Shown: in pieces, positions 8,161 through 15,104 of the stretch
How the letters are laid out: every line of letters begins with the position of its first letter
How positions within the stretch are numbered: position 1 is the first letter of the stretch
Assembly (NCBI RefSeq): GCF_900021165.1
Contig: NZ_FCOQ01000009.1
Span: forward strand, 62,001 to 126,000
Origin: Paenibacillus phocaeensis
Lineage (GTDB): Bacteria; Bacillota; Bacilli; Paenibacillales; Paenibacillaceae
Direction of reading: 5' to 3'
DNA length: 64,000 bases
Position numbers and translations under genes: made by a program
Notes under the pieces: generated by a model
The model's input: only the letters and a program-made list of their open reading frames with translations
Told to the model about the DNA's origin: nothing
Database searches by the model: none

Positions 8161-8436
8161 ATGCCTACGATTCGTCCTATCTCTGACTTAAGAAACAATT
8201 TTAATCTTATCTCCGAAATTGCTCATCATGACGGTGAACCCGTTTTTATTACCAAGAATGGTCAGAGTGATCTTGTCGTGATGAGCCATGCTTCATATGA
8301 AAAACAACAAGCTTTAATTGAACTGTACCAAAAACTCGCTGTAGCTGAAAAACAAAGTAGTGAAGGTGTCCAGAAGAAGAGTCACTCTGAGGTGATGAAA
8401 AATCTAAGGAGTCAAATCCGTGGACAAGAAATATAA
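8161..8436 (+). CDS. Phd/YefM-type antitoxin (cassette gene)
   Basis: The 91-residue product begins MPTIRPISDLRNNFNLISEI and continues HDGEPVFITKNGQSDLVVMS, the Phd/YefM DNA-binding and dimerisation domain. A helical toxin-binding tail follows. ATG 8161 follows GGTGATG; upstream ATGs at 8149/8155 are possible. It overlaps the toxin start by 17 bases. The pair is transcribed against the array direction, as TA cassettes with their own promoter often are. Confidence 0.8.
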   Translation: MPTIRPISDLRNNFNLISEIAHHDGEPVFITKNGQSDLVVMSHASYEKQQALIELYQKLAVAEKQSSEGVQKKSHSEVMKNLRSQIRGQEI

Positions 8437-8725
8437 AATCGAGTACTTGCCCATCGCTGAAGAGGAATTATCCAATATCATCCATTATATCATGTTAGAT
8501 AATCCTGATGCGGCTTTATCAATGGCGGATAAACTTGATCAATCCATATCTATTCTGGAGTTGTACCCGAATAGCGGTACTATTCCGAACGATATTCGGC
8601 TTCAAGTACTGAATTATAGAATGTTAGTTGTTGAATCCTATCTTGTCTTTTATGTGGTTTTAAAAGATACTGTCGAGATCCGGAGAACCCTTCACGGAAA
8701 ACGAAAATACAACTTCCTGCTTTAA
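8420..8725 (+). CDS. RelE/ParE-family toxin (cassette gene)
   Basis: The 101-residue protein starts at GTG 8420 inside the antitoxin gene. KIEYLPIAEEELSNIIHYI, LELYPNSGTIP, LNYRMLVVESYLVFYVVL and TLHGKRKY follow the ParE/RelE fold, with the conserved arginines and Tyr near the end. It should inhibit gyrase or translation when the antitoxin is lost. Such modules stabilise integron arrays. Confidence 0.82.
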   Translation: MDKKYKIEYLPIAEEELSNIIHYIMLDNPDAALSMADKLDQSISILELYPNSGTIPNDIRLQVLNYRMLVVESYLVFYVVLKDTVEIRRTLHGKRKYNFLL

Positions 8726-8755
8726 CCCTCGCATACGTGTCTTTCCCCTGATTTC

Positions 8756-8903
8756 TTATAACGTTTTATTCACGAAACGCCCCAGCCTTAGAAGCTCTTA
8801 TCTTAGGCCGGGGCGTGTGTTGTCTGAATCTATGTCTGTGAGTTTGCTTTTGCTTCTGACAACCAAGGGGCGAATGCCACGCAGCATAGATGCATTGTTA
8901 AGT
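8756..8903 (-). repeat. attC3
   Basis: Left core TTATAAC, ATTCACG arm, long hairpin with ACGCCCCAGCC and GGCCGGGGCGT arms around a TTATCTTA loop, GTTGTC/GACAAC hairpin, GGGGC arm, right core GTTAAGT (8897-8903). The right inner arm CATAGATGCATT is decayed. The right core is complementary to the left core of attC4 (ACTTAAC). Confidence 0.8.
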
Positions 8904-8977
8904 GATGTTACTACCTTCTCTGTGTTTACATTCTCATATACGGTTTTGTTTCCTATGTATTCTGATCATGTCTGATA

Positions 8978-8986
8978 TGTTATAAT
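8978..8986 (+). promoter_or_regulatory. Extended -10 promoter of the plus-strand Hol-Tox toxin
   Basis: TGTTATAAT is a perfect extended -10 element about 65 bp upstream of the toxin ATG; a second -10-like TACAAT lies at 8994-8999. No clear -35 is needed for the extended type. Confidence 0.55.
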
Positions 8987-9049
8987 TTTCTAGTACAATA
9001 TACGGCTATAAGGGCGGTCGGCTAATCTCCCAGAAGGGAGGTGATGCCC

Positions 9050-9133
9050 ATGGAGGTCAAAGATGCACTTTCCTTAATGTTCATGTTCGGCATGTTCATT
9101 CTGGCATTGCTTACCTACATGAAAAAGAAATAG
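9050..9133 (+). CDS. Hol-Tox type I toxin, plus-strand copy (cassette gene)
   Basis: A 27-residue peptide, MEVKDALSLMFMFGMFILAL then LTYMKKK: a charged N-terminus, one membrane helix and a lysine tail. This is the putative holin-like toxin family of Gram-positive type I toxin-antitoxin systems, which damage the membrane. A very strong GGGAGGTGATG site precedes the ATG. It shares the MEVKDA start and ILALLTY core with the copies at 11687 and 17558 but lies on the opposite strand. Confidence 0.75.
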   Translation: MEVKDALSLMFMFGMFILALLTYMKKK

Positions 9134-9255
9134 ACCGCCCTGGCTAGGATAACGGTCTATTTCCGACCCATCTTACGTGGCCGACTGCTCTTTATGCAGT
9201 TATTGTACTTTGGAGTCGTGTTCGCGCACGGCTCCTTACTTATTCTTACCTCAGT
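9120..9255 (-). ncRNA. Candidate antisense antitoxin RNA
   Basis: On the minus strand a -10-like TATACT lies near 9254. The 10-bp inverted repeat GGTCTATTTC/GAAATAGACC (9127-9161) ends in CTTTTTC, an intrinsic terminator for a leftward RNA that overlaps the 3' end of the toxin gene. The toxin mRNA itself can end at the GGAGTCGTG/CACGGCTCC hairpin around 9213-9235. The layout matches antisense type I systems; the RNA is inferred. Confidence 0.45.
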
Positions 9256-9337
9256 ATAACTCATTTTATAACGCTTTTATAGACTTTTTTGTTATTTCAA
9301 TTTAAATAAGGTTTGTAATGTTGTCTGCAGTAATTTC

Positions 9338-9496
9338 ACTTAACGTTCCCGTATTTCTGACGTCCAAGCGGCTTAAGGCACAAAGTGCCGGGTCGTCAGA
9401 CTTAGCTGATTGGATGTGGCGCCAGATTCTACTTCTCTGACATACTTCTTGGCGACCAAGGAGCGTCAGCGACGAAGCAGAAATGTTATGTTATAA
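9338..9496 (-). repeat. attC4
   Basis: Left core ACTTAAC, right core GTTATAA (9490-9496). Arms include GACGTCCAAGCGGCTTAAGGC with GGCACAAAGTGCC, and a TGGCGCCA/TTGGCGACC inner stem. The right arm is atypical (CGAAGCAGAAATGTTAT). The right core is complementary to the left core of attC5 (TTATAAC). Confidence 0.75.
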
Positions 9497-9540
9497 GATG
9501 TTGGCGGCTTCTTGAATATCTCACATAATCTTCTTAAAAT

Positions 9541-9572
9541 AAAAAGAGCCCTAACTTTATTGCTAGGGCTTT
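9541..9572 (-). terminator. Terminator of the inactivated toxin operon
   Basis: AGCCCTA and TAGGGCT arms form a stem that on the minus strand is followed by CTTTTTATTTT, just after the last codon of the relE-like frame. Confidence 0.75.
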
Positions 9573-9576
9573 GGTG

Positions 9577-9846
9577 TCATTTATATATGTCTCCTCTAGG
9601 TCCTATACGAACTACAAAGATGATTAATTCATTATTAAGAACCTCATAGATTATTCGATAATTTCCCACACGTAATCAATAGACTATCCCTTCTTTACCC
9701 TTCATTTCCTTTGTATTCGGATAGTTAAACGGGTCATTAGATAATTCTCCAAGGGATATAAAGATTCTTCCTAAGGTAACTCGGTCTATTTTCCTAAGGT
9801 TCTTTTCAGCTTCACTTGAAAATGTGACTTTATATTTCAAGTTCAC
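9577..9846 (-). pseudogene. RelE/ParE-family toxin inactivated by an in-frame stop
   Basis: From GTG 9846 the frame reads MNLKYKVTFSSEAEKNLRKI, then NDPFNYPNTKEMKG and KEGIVY. It then meets TGA at codon 57 and continues in the same frame as [20 protein letters not shown] and [12 protein letters not shown]. Homologues have Arg at this point, so a single C-to-T change of CGA to TGA explains the loss. No frameshift is present. The antitoxin upstream is intact and overlaps the toxin start. Confidence 0.8.
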
Positions 9847-10057
9847 GTTTTAAATCCTCCAAGGATTTAGTCTGACCATTTTGATATTCAATACGCCCCT
9901 GTTCTATCGCTTGAATATCTTCAGGTGTCAGACAGTCATCATCTTCATCAAGCTGTTTTTCAAGTAACCATGATAAAAAGCTCTTTGCGACAACCTTATT
10001 TTTCTCATTTAAATTGCTTAATATGGTTTCCAGTTCATCATTCGGGACACTCATCAA
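9830..10057 (-). CDS. Antitoxin partner of the broken RelE toxin (cassette gene)
   Basis: The 75-residue acidic protein has an N-terminal helix (ELETILSNLNEKNKVVAKSF) and a C-terminal tail rich in acidic residues (QLDEDDDCLTPEDIQAIEQG, EDLKRELEI), as expected for a RelB-like antitoxin. A GGGGGTAC-type site lies upstream. It overlaps the toxin start by 17 bases. With the toxin dead it could still neutralise a related toxin elsewhere. Confidence 0.65.
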   Translation of the reverse strand: MMSVPNDELETILSNLNEKNKVVAKSFLSWLLEKQLDEDDDCLTPEDIQAIEQGRIEYQNGQTKSLEDLKRELEI

Positions 10058-10173
10058 CTGTACCCCCTTTATTATTCATTCTTATTATACCTCAATATAT
10101 AAGGACGCTCCATACATAGCTTTTTCACTACTCGATGTATTAGCCTTCATTTATCCGCTCTTACGCCAATTTC

Positions 10174-10335
10174 TTATAACGTTGTTGTACTCACGAACCC
10201 TCACTGGCTTAAGGGGCACCTGCCCCGGGTCCGACGGATTTAGCCAGTACAGGGTTGTCTGCTGATTAAGCTTCTCTGAAAACCTTCTTGCAGACCTAGG
10301 GCCGAATGGCCCGCCGCGTGAATACTGTGTTATGG
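10174..10335 (-). repeat. attC5
   Basis: Left core TTATAAC then GTTGTTGTACTCACG; AACCCTCACTGGCTTAAG with CTTAGCCAGTACAGGGTT arms; GGGGCACCTGCCCC tip; TGTCTGC/GCAGAC hairpin; GGGCCGAATGGCCC hairpin; CGTGAATAC right arm; right core GTTATGG (10329-10335). A clean example of the long branched type. Confidence 0.85.
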
Positions 10336-10561
10336 GATGTTGACGACTCCCCTGAGTTACATAGAAATCAGTATTCATAAATTCTTCTTGTTGGCTTTTC
10401 TAATAATTCCATTAATATGGAAACAAATAGCACCCCTCCACTATAAGACTCTGCTTGTTCTCTATACTAGTCATAATAATTCCTTTAATAATAGGCTATA
10501 AAATTTATCTCCAATAACCTCATTACGATCCAATGGTGTAAACCCACAATCACTAATCCCC
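10336..10561. other. Short cassette with no convincing gene
   Basis: About 225 bp between attC5 and attC6. On the minus strand an open fragment ending at 10471-10473 reads SDCGFTPLDRNEVIGDKF and on to a stop, without a start codon. A 19-codon ATG frame follows it with an AAGGAA site. I recognise neither. It is probably a decayed cassette gene. Confidence 0.35.
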
Positions 10562-10688
10562 CTATAAAGCCCCAGCCTTAGATAGCTTTTATCTTAGGCT
10601 GGGGCGTTTGTTGGCTGAACTACCTCCACGATGATCATCTGACAACCAAGCAGCCGTTAGGCTCCGCCGCGTGAATGCATTGTTATAC
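10562..10688 (-). repeat. attC6, left arm deleted
   Basis: GCCCCAGCC/GGCTGGGGC hairpin with the TTATCTTA loop, a TCTGACAACC segment, and CGTGAATGCATT followed by right core GTTATAC (10682-10688). On the left, CCTATAA joins directly to AGCCCC, so about 20 bp containing the CGTT spacer and ATTCACG arm are missing. The right core and two further bases are complementary to the left side of attC7 (TGCGTATAAC). Confidence 0.75.
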
Positions 10689-10730
10689 GCAGTTTCTGCC
10701 ATCCTGAGTTACAATAGAAATCTTTAAGCC

Positions 10731-11252
10731 CTACCATCCTTCTCTTGATATTAAAGATTGAATCTGTGAAATGTGATGTCTGTCATGCCATAAATATCTT
10801 TGCACTGCTGTTTCAAGGCTCATATTTCCATAGGCCACACTATTCATTTCTCGTTTATAGTCCAGAGGCTCCAGGTTGCGGAGCAATGTGAGAAATCGCG
10901 AATAAATCGATTCAATTAGTTTGAGAGATATTTCAACCGGCAGATTGTAATCTTCCAGTTCAGCCCATTTGTCTTGAGTATAAGATGGTATTACTGGGCA
11001 CTCCTCGGTCAATGTTCTCTTGAATCGAAAATATGCATTCATGTTATTGTCCGCGATGTGGTGAATAATCTGTCTAATCGTCCATCCATCTTGCCTGTAC
11101 GGCGTATCTAATTGTTTATCATCAAGACCATCCACACTGTTCCTTAACAGTGATGGCATTTTTTCTATCTCCAGAATCAAAGATTTTATGTAATCTATAT
11201 CAGGGTTTAGATGTTCTTTAAATGGACCTATGGGATAACGAATACTATCCAT
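10731..11252 (-). CDS. bstA: YfiT/BstA-like DinB-family protein (cassette gene)
   Basis: The 173-residue protein starts MDSIRYPIGPF and has SWTIRQ-like GWTIRQIIHHIADNNMNAYF, RFKRTLTEE, and a C-terminal WHDRHHISQI. The His pair in IIHHIA and the HH near the end are the metal ligands of the DinB fold. It closely follows Bacillus YfiT (BstA), a bacillithiol S-transferase that detoxifies electrophiles. ATG 11252 follows GGGAGG; the longer upstream frame only translates attC7. It could act as a thiol-based resistance cassette. Confidence 0.82.
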   Translation of the reverse strand: MDSIRYPIGPFKEHLNPDIDYIKSLILEIEKMPSLLRNSVDGLDDKQLDTPYRQDGWTIRQIIHHIADNNMNAYFRFKRTLTEECPVIPSYTQDKWAELEDYNLPVEISLKLIESIYSRFLTLLRNLEPLDYKREMNSVAYGNMSLETAVQRYLWHDRHHISQIQSLISREGW

Positions 11253-11284
11253 AACTTGACCTCCCTTGAATTTGCAGAAATTGC

Positions 11285-11448
11285 GTATAACGTTCTTGTG
11301 TTCACGAACCCTCACTGGCTTAAGGGGCGCTAGCCCCGGGCCCGATGGACTTAGCCAGTGCAGGGTTGTCTGCTGATACCGCTTCTCTGAAAATCCTCTT
11401 TCAGACCAAGGGACCGTTAGGTCTCGCCGCGTGAATACGGTGTTATAG
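11285..11448 (-). repeat. attC7
   Basis: Left core GTATAAC, GTTCTTGTGTTCACG arm, AACCCTCACTGGCTTAAG and CTTAGCCAGTGCAGGGTT arms, GGGGCGCTAGCCCC tip, TCTGC hairpin, CGTGAATACGG arm, right core GTTATAG (11442-11448). It is the attC carried by the Hol-Tox cassette to its right; the same type accompanies the paralogous cassette at 17317. Confidence 0.85.
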
Positions 11449-11562
11449 GATGTTCCAGCCATCTTCGCGTTGCTTCATAATTCCCTTATAAGGTTAGTTG
11501 GATTTTATTCAGGTTTTTATTCAGGTTTTGCAATCAGAGTTTTCATTGCCTTTTTGATATGG

Positions 11563-11568
11563 TATCAT
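11563..11568 (+). promoter_or_regulatory. Promoter of the antitoxin RNA, copy 2
   Basis: TTTTCA (11540-11545), 17 bp, TATCAT with a TGG extension. The same element and spacing recur at 2206-2234 and 17410-17438. Confidence 0.6.
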
Positions 11569-11574
11569 TTATAT

Positions 11575-11690
11575 AAGAAAACCGAGTGCTGTGAACACTC
11601 GGCTATACAATTGGCTTGGATGGTTTATTCCCTTCAAGTTCCAGGTAATAAAAACCCACCTCTGGCGCTAACCTTTGGGTGGGTTTTTAC
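11575..11690 (+). ncRNA. Candidate antisense antitoxin RNA, copy 2
   Basis: Downstream of the conserved plus-strand promoter lies a 5' hairpin (CCGAGTG 11582-11588, CACTCGG 11596-11602). The RNA can end at AAAACCCACC...GGGTGGGTTTTT (11651-11687), which abuts the toxin stop codon, so it pairs with the toxin mRNA 3' end. Conservation in three copies supports a real RNA of about 115 nt. Confidence 0.6.
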
Positions 11691-11782
11691 TTTCTCTTGT
11701 TGTTGGAATTAATGTATGTTAAGAGGGCAAGGATAAACGTTCCGAAAAGGAACATGATTGTCAATGCATCTTTAACCTCCAT
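11687..11782 (-). CDS. Hol-Tox type I toxin, copy 2 (cassette gene)
   Basis: A 31-residue peptide beginning MEVKDALTIMFLFGTFILAL and ending in a short NSNNKRK tail: one membrane helix with a basic end, as in holin-like type I toxins. AAAGGAGGTG precedes the ATG. An extended -10, TGGTAGAAT, lies at 11841-11849 on the minus strand. The leader contains CCCTTC facing the AAGGAGG site, so translation may be held back by base pairing. The mRNA can end at the CCGAGTG hairpin (11582-11602). Confidence 0.75.
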   Translation of the reverse strand: MEVKDALTIMFLFGTFILALLTYINSNNKRK

Positions 11783-11916
11783 GGCTTCACCTCCTTTTGA
11801 AGGGAAACCATGCCCACCCAAGATTCAATTGTACTTTCTCATTCTACCACATATACCCATTCATTAATAGAATGTTTGTTCGTGTTTTATGTTTGTATAC
11901 AGTTTGCCGGAATTTC

Positions 11917-12062
11917 CTATAACGTTCTTGTATTCACGAAACGACCCAGCCTTAGATAGCTCTTATCTTAGGCTGGGTCGTTTGTTGTCTGAGCTTCTTC
12001 CATGATTTATACATCTGGACAACCAGGGGCGATAGCCCCGATGCGTGAATACGGTGTTATAC
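11917..12062 (-). repeat. attC8
   Basis: Left core CTATAAC, GTTCTTGTATTCACG, AAACGACCCAGCC/GGCTGGGTCGTTT hairpin with TTAGATAGCTCTTATCTTA loop, GTTGTC/GACAAC hairpin, GGGGCGATAGCCCC hairpin, CGTGAATACGGT arm, right core GTTATAC (12056-12062). All stems are intact; this is the reference for the second structural type. Confidence 0.88.
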
Positions 12063-12090
12063 GAAGCATGCTTGACCAACCTAAAAAAAA

Positions 12091-12134
12091 CAAAAAAACA
12101 TCATCGATCTCACTTAGGAAGTCATGATGTTCTA
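12091..12134 (-). terminator. Terminator of the ParE-type operon
   Basis: AACATCAT and ATGATGTT arms (12098-12131) followed on the minus strand by TTTTTTTG, just after the toxin stop. Confidence 0.8.
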
Positions 12135-12142
12135 TAACCTTT

Positions 12143-12427
12143 TCATTTATGAAGTCTTCTAGTTTGATGTAATACTGTTAATACTTCTATTCCATCTGTA
12201 CTGATTCTGTATATAATTCGATAGTTCTTATACAACTTTTCTCGGATCCTATGCTCTTTATATTCTGGCACTTTTCTACCCGCCAATGGAAATTCAGTGA
12301 TGTCTACTGTTGCGGTTATCAATTGCCTAATGAAATCCCCTGCATTTTCTTCCGAATCCTGTTTTATATATTCATGTATAATTTCTAGATCATTTAATGA
12401 TCTAGGCGACCATGTTAATTTAGCCAT
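12143..12427 (-). CDS. ParE/RelE-family toxin (cassette gene)
   Basis: The 94-residue protein has WSPRSLNDLEIIHEYIKQD, FPLAGRKVPEY, IREKLYKNYRIIYRI and VLTVLHQTRRL, the standard ParE fold with the conserved Gly-Arg and C-terminal arginines. It overlaps the upstream antitoxin by 13 bases on the same strand and fills the cassette between attC8 and attC9 in array orientation. Confidence 0.88.
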   Translation of the reverse strand: MAKLTWSPRSLNDLEIIHEYIKQDSEENAGDFIRQLITATVDITEFPLAGRKVPEYKEHRIREKLYKNYRIIYRISTDGIEVLTVLHQTRRLHK

Positions 12428-12597
12428 TTAGAGATTTTCTCCATCGCTTCATTATGTGGTATGCCTTGCCCTTCGTTTAGTTCATTTAAACCTTCTTCGA
12501 TCTTCGCCCGAACATATAGTTTATAAAGGATGTCCTCCATCGTTGCATCTTCCGGCAATTCCTGTATAAGTTTAATCACTTTACCCTTAATGCTCAT
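12415..12597 (-). CDS. Antitoxin for the ParE-type toxin (cassette gene)
   Basis: The 60-residue product starts at MSIKGKVIKLIQELPEDAT with GAGGTGAAGGAT just upstream; an upstream ATG at 12648 lacks a site. EDILYKLYVRAKIEEGLNEL and HNEAMEKISKWL form the helices typical of short ParD/RelB-like antitoxins paired with ParE in Bacillota and cyanobacteria. Confidence 0.78.
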   Translation of the reverse strand: MSIKGKVIKLIQELPEDATMEDILYKLYVRAKIEEGLNELNEGQGIPHNEAMEKISKWLN

Positions 12598-12710
12598 ATC
12601 CTTCACCTCGCGCGTTTCTGTATTATCTACAGTATAAACCACAACCAAAAATGTGTGTTATTATTTATGGGTTTAAATATTGGTTTTTATAAGTTAGCCT
12701 CCAATGTTTC

Positions 12711-12800
12711 GTATAACGGTTCCGCATCTACGACGCGACCCGGCCTTAGATAGCTATTATCTTAGGCCGGGTCGTGTGTTGTCTGAATATTCTTTGGAGT
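12711..12800 (-). repeat. attC9, left half, cut by an IS remnant
   Basis: Left core GTATAAC, CATCTACGACGCGACCCGGCC with GGCCGGGTCGTG hairpin, then GTTGTCTGAATATTC without its GACAAC partner. The left core is complementary to the right core of attC8. The repeat stops where the IS remnant begins. Confidence 0.75.
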
Positions 12801-13558
12801 TGTCAAAAAAAGTGCAGTTTGAAAACACACTCATGAGAACCCCATGATTAAGCTGCCTGTGACAGCATTCTTTCGCGATAAATAGTTGGGGGCCAGCCCC
12901 CTGGATTAGAGGTGTAGACCCTCTGTCTGTTGTAATAGACCATGATGTATCGGAAGATGACCGATTTAATATAGGCCATCGGGTATTGCTCGGTTTTGAT
13001 CTTATATAGCTTTTCTTTCTTTAGCGTAGCAAAGAAGCTTTCCATTCTTGCGTTGTCATAGCAGCGCCCTGTGCCGCTCATGCTTTGAACGACATCTCGT
13101 TTAGCCAGACACGCTCGGAATGCCTGGCTCGTGAATTGGCTGCCCCGGTCGCTGTGATAAATCATTCCACGAGCATTTCTGGCCTTGCAGGCGTTCTCAA
13201 AAGCTTGGATGCAGAGTTCCTTGCGCATGTTGTCATCCATGGCCAGACCCACGATCTCCCCATTGAAACAGTCCAATACGGCGGACACATACAGCTTACC
13301 GTCTAAACAAGGTACTTCTGTGATATCCGATAGCCACTTCTGGTTGGGGGCTGAGGCGCTGAAGTCTCTCTGGATCAGGTTCTCGCTCTTTTGAGCTGTA
13401 GCATCCTCACGTGTAATGCCGTTTGGATGACGCCTCACTTTCTTCAGCAGACCGTGCTTCTTCATGATGCGATAGACGGTGCTGTAGCTGGTCACGATCT
13501 CTTTTTGCGCTAGAGCCAGCATAATCCGCTGGGCACCGTAATTGCTGTTGTCTTCGGG
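12801..13558 (-). mobile_element. IS3-family insertion sequence remnant
   Basis: The segment between two half attC sites carries the C-terminal part of an IS3 OrfB transposase and about 45 bp of downstream sequence starting near TGTCAAAAAAAGTGC, which may be the terminal repeat. OrfA and the N-terminus of OrfB are absent, as is the other IS end. The two flanking attC halves come from different sites, so the insertion was followed by a deletion. Confidence 0.75.
12848..13558 (-). pseudogene. IS3-family transposase OrfB, N-terminally truncated
   Basis: The frame enters at about EDNSNYGAQRIMLALAQ and runs to the stop at 12848. The integrase-core residues are visible: Asp in WLSDITEVP, Asp in YHSDRGSQFTS and Glu in NARMESFFATLK, followed by the usual YNRQRVYTSNPGGWPP end. 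The catalytic core is complete, but the helix-turn-helix region and OrfA are lost, so it is inactive on its own. Confidence 0.85.
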
Positions 13559-13642
13559 TGTGTCCCCTGAATATGCTTCTCCGAAATGCCTCTAGGGGAC
13601 CGAGGGGCCGCAAGGCACCGATGCGTGAATGCGGTGTTAACT
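13557..13642 (-). repeat. attC9', right half of a different attC
   Basis: GTCCCCT/AGGGGAC hairpin, GAGGGGCCGC hairpin, GATGCGTGAATGCGGT arm, right core GTTAACT (13636-13642). The complete GTCCCCT hairpin shows that this half belongs to another site than 12711-12800. Its core matches the left core of attC10 (AGTTAAC). Confidence 0.7.
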
Positions 13643-13667
13643 GAAGTTACTGCCTTCTTTGAAATAC

Positions 13668-14204
13668 CTACATGGTGTTCTTACTTTTTTGATTTTTATT
13701 ATACTTTTTCTTTAATTTTCGATAATATTTTATATTTTCTGTAGAAAGCTCAATATTTGCCACATTTCTAATAGTTTTTTCGGTAGCACTTATACCTGAT
13801 ACATTTCTAATTAATACCTTTGTTTCTTTAAATTTTGATCTGAATTCGTCTAATAGCACTTGCCTCTGATCATCAAAAAGTAAGTCATCAAAACCAATAA
13901 GAGTCATCATGCAATGTGCAATAATTTCTTCATCAATATAGATGTAGTTGGTGTCCATATAATCAGAAATCTTGAAAACAACTTCAGTCCAACTTTCAGT
14001 AACAAGATCTTTGTCATCAATTTCCTCAAGTGAAAATGAAAGTTTTTCAGCCTCAAGAAAAAGTTGGTACAAATTTTCGAATATCTGAAGTCTTCTTAGG
14101 AAAATTTCTTTTGTGAATATTTCGATTCTGCTTTTACGTCTGAAAAACTCACCAATAAATATTCCGATTAATACTCCTGCAAGTCCAAAGATAGCGGGTA
14201 ACAT
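13668..14204 (-). CDS. Membrane-anchored protein of unknown function (cassette gene)
   Basis: The 178-residue protein starts with a single membrane helix (LPAIFGLAGVLIGIFIGEFF) followed by a basic RRKSR stop-transfer. A cytosolic helical domain rich in Glu, Lys and Phe then leads to a very basic tail (YYRKLKKKYNKNQK). I do not recognise a family. It fills a cassette next to attC10 with its start 40 bp from the boundary. Small proteins with an N-terminal helix and coiled domain are frequent in defence and TA cargo, but no function is shown. Confidence 0.6.
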   Translation of the reverse strand: MLPAIFGLAGVLIGIFIGEFFRRKSRIEIFTKEIFLRRLQIFENLYQLFLEAEKLSFSLEEIDDKDLVTESWTEVVFKISDYMDTNYIYIDEEIIAHCMMTLIGFDDLLFDDQRQVLLDEFRSKFKETKVLIRNVSGISATEKTIRNVANIELSTENIKYYRKLKKKYNKNQKSKNTM

Positions 14205-14243
14205 TAATGCACCTCTTTATTTTATTGTGTTTGCAGTAATTTC

Positions 14244-14339
14244 AGTTAACGTTCCTGTATTCACGACTCGACGCATGTCGAGTATCCGGCGAATGCCGGA
14301 TCAAGGGCGTATGCCCGCCGCGTGAATATTATGTTATAG
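14244..14339 (-). repeat. attC10, compact 96-bp site
   Basis: Left core AGTTAAC, GTATTCACG arm, three short hairpins in a row (ACTCGAC/GTCGAGT, ATCCGGC/GCCGGAT, GGGC/GCCC) with GCAT, GAAT and GTAT tips, CGTGAATATT arm, right core GTTATAG. It is the minimal form of the family and shows that only the outer arms and the hairpin number are conserved. Confidence 0.82.
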
Positions 14340-14364
14340 GATGGGAACATCCTCTCTGAATTAC

Positions 14365-14862
14365 CTATAAATCCTCTTTAATGTTTAACCTTTGTTTTTC
14401 AAAGCCCTCGTATTTAGGCCTATATTTTAAATGCAAAAAGGCTTCAATTAAATTCAAAACAAATATCCCCAACGTAGCATCTATTAAAAAATCTATTCTT
14501 CTTGTATTGGTTTTAATCCATTCTTTAATCGTCGTTACATCAAGATTTAATTCTATTAATTTAGGATCGGCCAATAGTGACTTGGCTAAATTACTTTGAG
14601 AACTTTTAGGGTCGTAATGTTGACTGTTGAATCTCGCATTACTGCTAGGGCCAGCTTTACCTATCTTCAAAAATCTGTCTTGGTAGATAAAAGAGTATAT
14701 AGCCATTCTGTCTTTAGGTAATGTTGAAGTTTTGTGAGGTACTCCTCGATCTAAGATCATAATTTGATTTTCATTAATTTCAGTTCCTGTTGATTTAATA
14801 ATCTGAATTAACTGTTCTTTTAGTTCGTGCAAATTTTGTTCTTCCAATATTGTTTTATACAT
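14365..14862 (-). CDS. GIY-YIG-like nuclease domain protein (cassette gene)
   Basis: The 165-residue protein has a GIY-YIG-like layout: IYSFIYQDRFLKIGKAG with the second Y/LKIG element, an Arg in NARFNSQHY, and a late Glu in NLIEAFLHLKYRPKYEG that would be the metal ligand. The N-terminal 60 residues (LHELKEQLIQIIKSTGTEI) are a helical extension. It may be a nuclease related to those of restriction or homing systems; activity is inferred from motifs only. The start lies 20 bp from the boundary at attC11. Confidence 0.6.
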   Translation of the reverse strand: MYKTILEEQNLHELKEQLIQIIKSTGTEINENQIMILDRGVPHKTSTLPKDRMAIYSFIYQDRFLKIGKAGPSSNARFNSQHYDPKSSQSNLAKSLLADPKLIELNLDVTTIKEWIKTNTRRIDFLIDATLGIFVLNLIEAFLHLKYRPKYEGFEKQRLNIKEDL

Positions 14863-14880
14863 GATCGTTCTGTTCCTTTC

Positions 14881-15079
14881 CTATAACGTTTGTGCATTCA
14901 CGAATCCTCACCACCTTAAGGGGAACCGGGAGGCTTAGATAGCTCTTATCTTAGCCTCCCGGTTCTCCGACCGCGATGCGGTTAGGTGGTGCAGGGTTGT
15001 CCGCTGAATCAGCTGCTTTAGGAATCGCTTCTTGCGGACCGAGGGGCTTTAGCCCCGATGCGTGAATGCTATGTTATAT
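14881..15079 (-). repeat. attC11, longest site (199 bp)
   Basis: Left core CTATAAC, GTGCATTCACG, AATCCTCACCACCTTAAG outer arms as in the branched type. The tip holds an extra GAACCGGGAGG/CCTCCCGGTTC hairpin with the TTAGATAGCTCTTATCTTA loop of the other type. Then GTCCGC/GCGGAC, GGGGCTTTAGCCCC, CGTGAATGC, right core GTTATAT. It is a mosaic of the two structural types. Confidence 0.82.
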
Positions 15080-15104
15080 GAAGTACGAGCCAGCTTGTTA
15101 GCTT

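Noticed and set aside
10336..10561. A gene in the short cassette between attC5 and attC6
   Set aside because: The only fragment with protein-like sequence has no start codon; reported only as a possible relic.
12801..13558. Active IS3 element
   Set aside because: OrfA, the N-terminus of OrfB and one end are missing.
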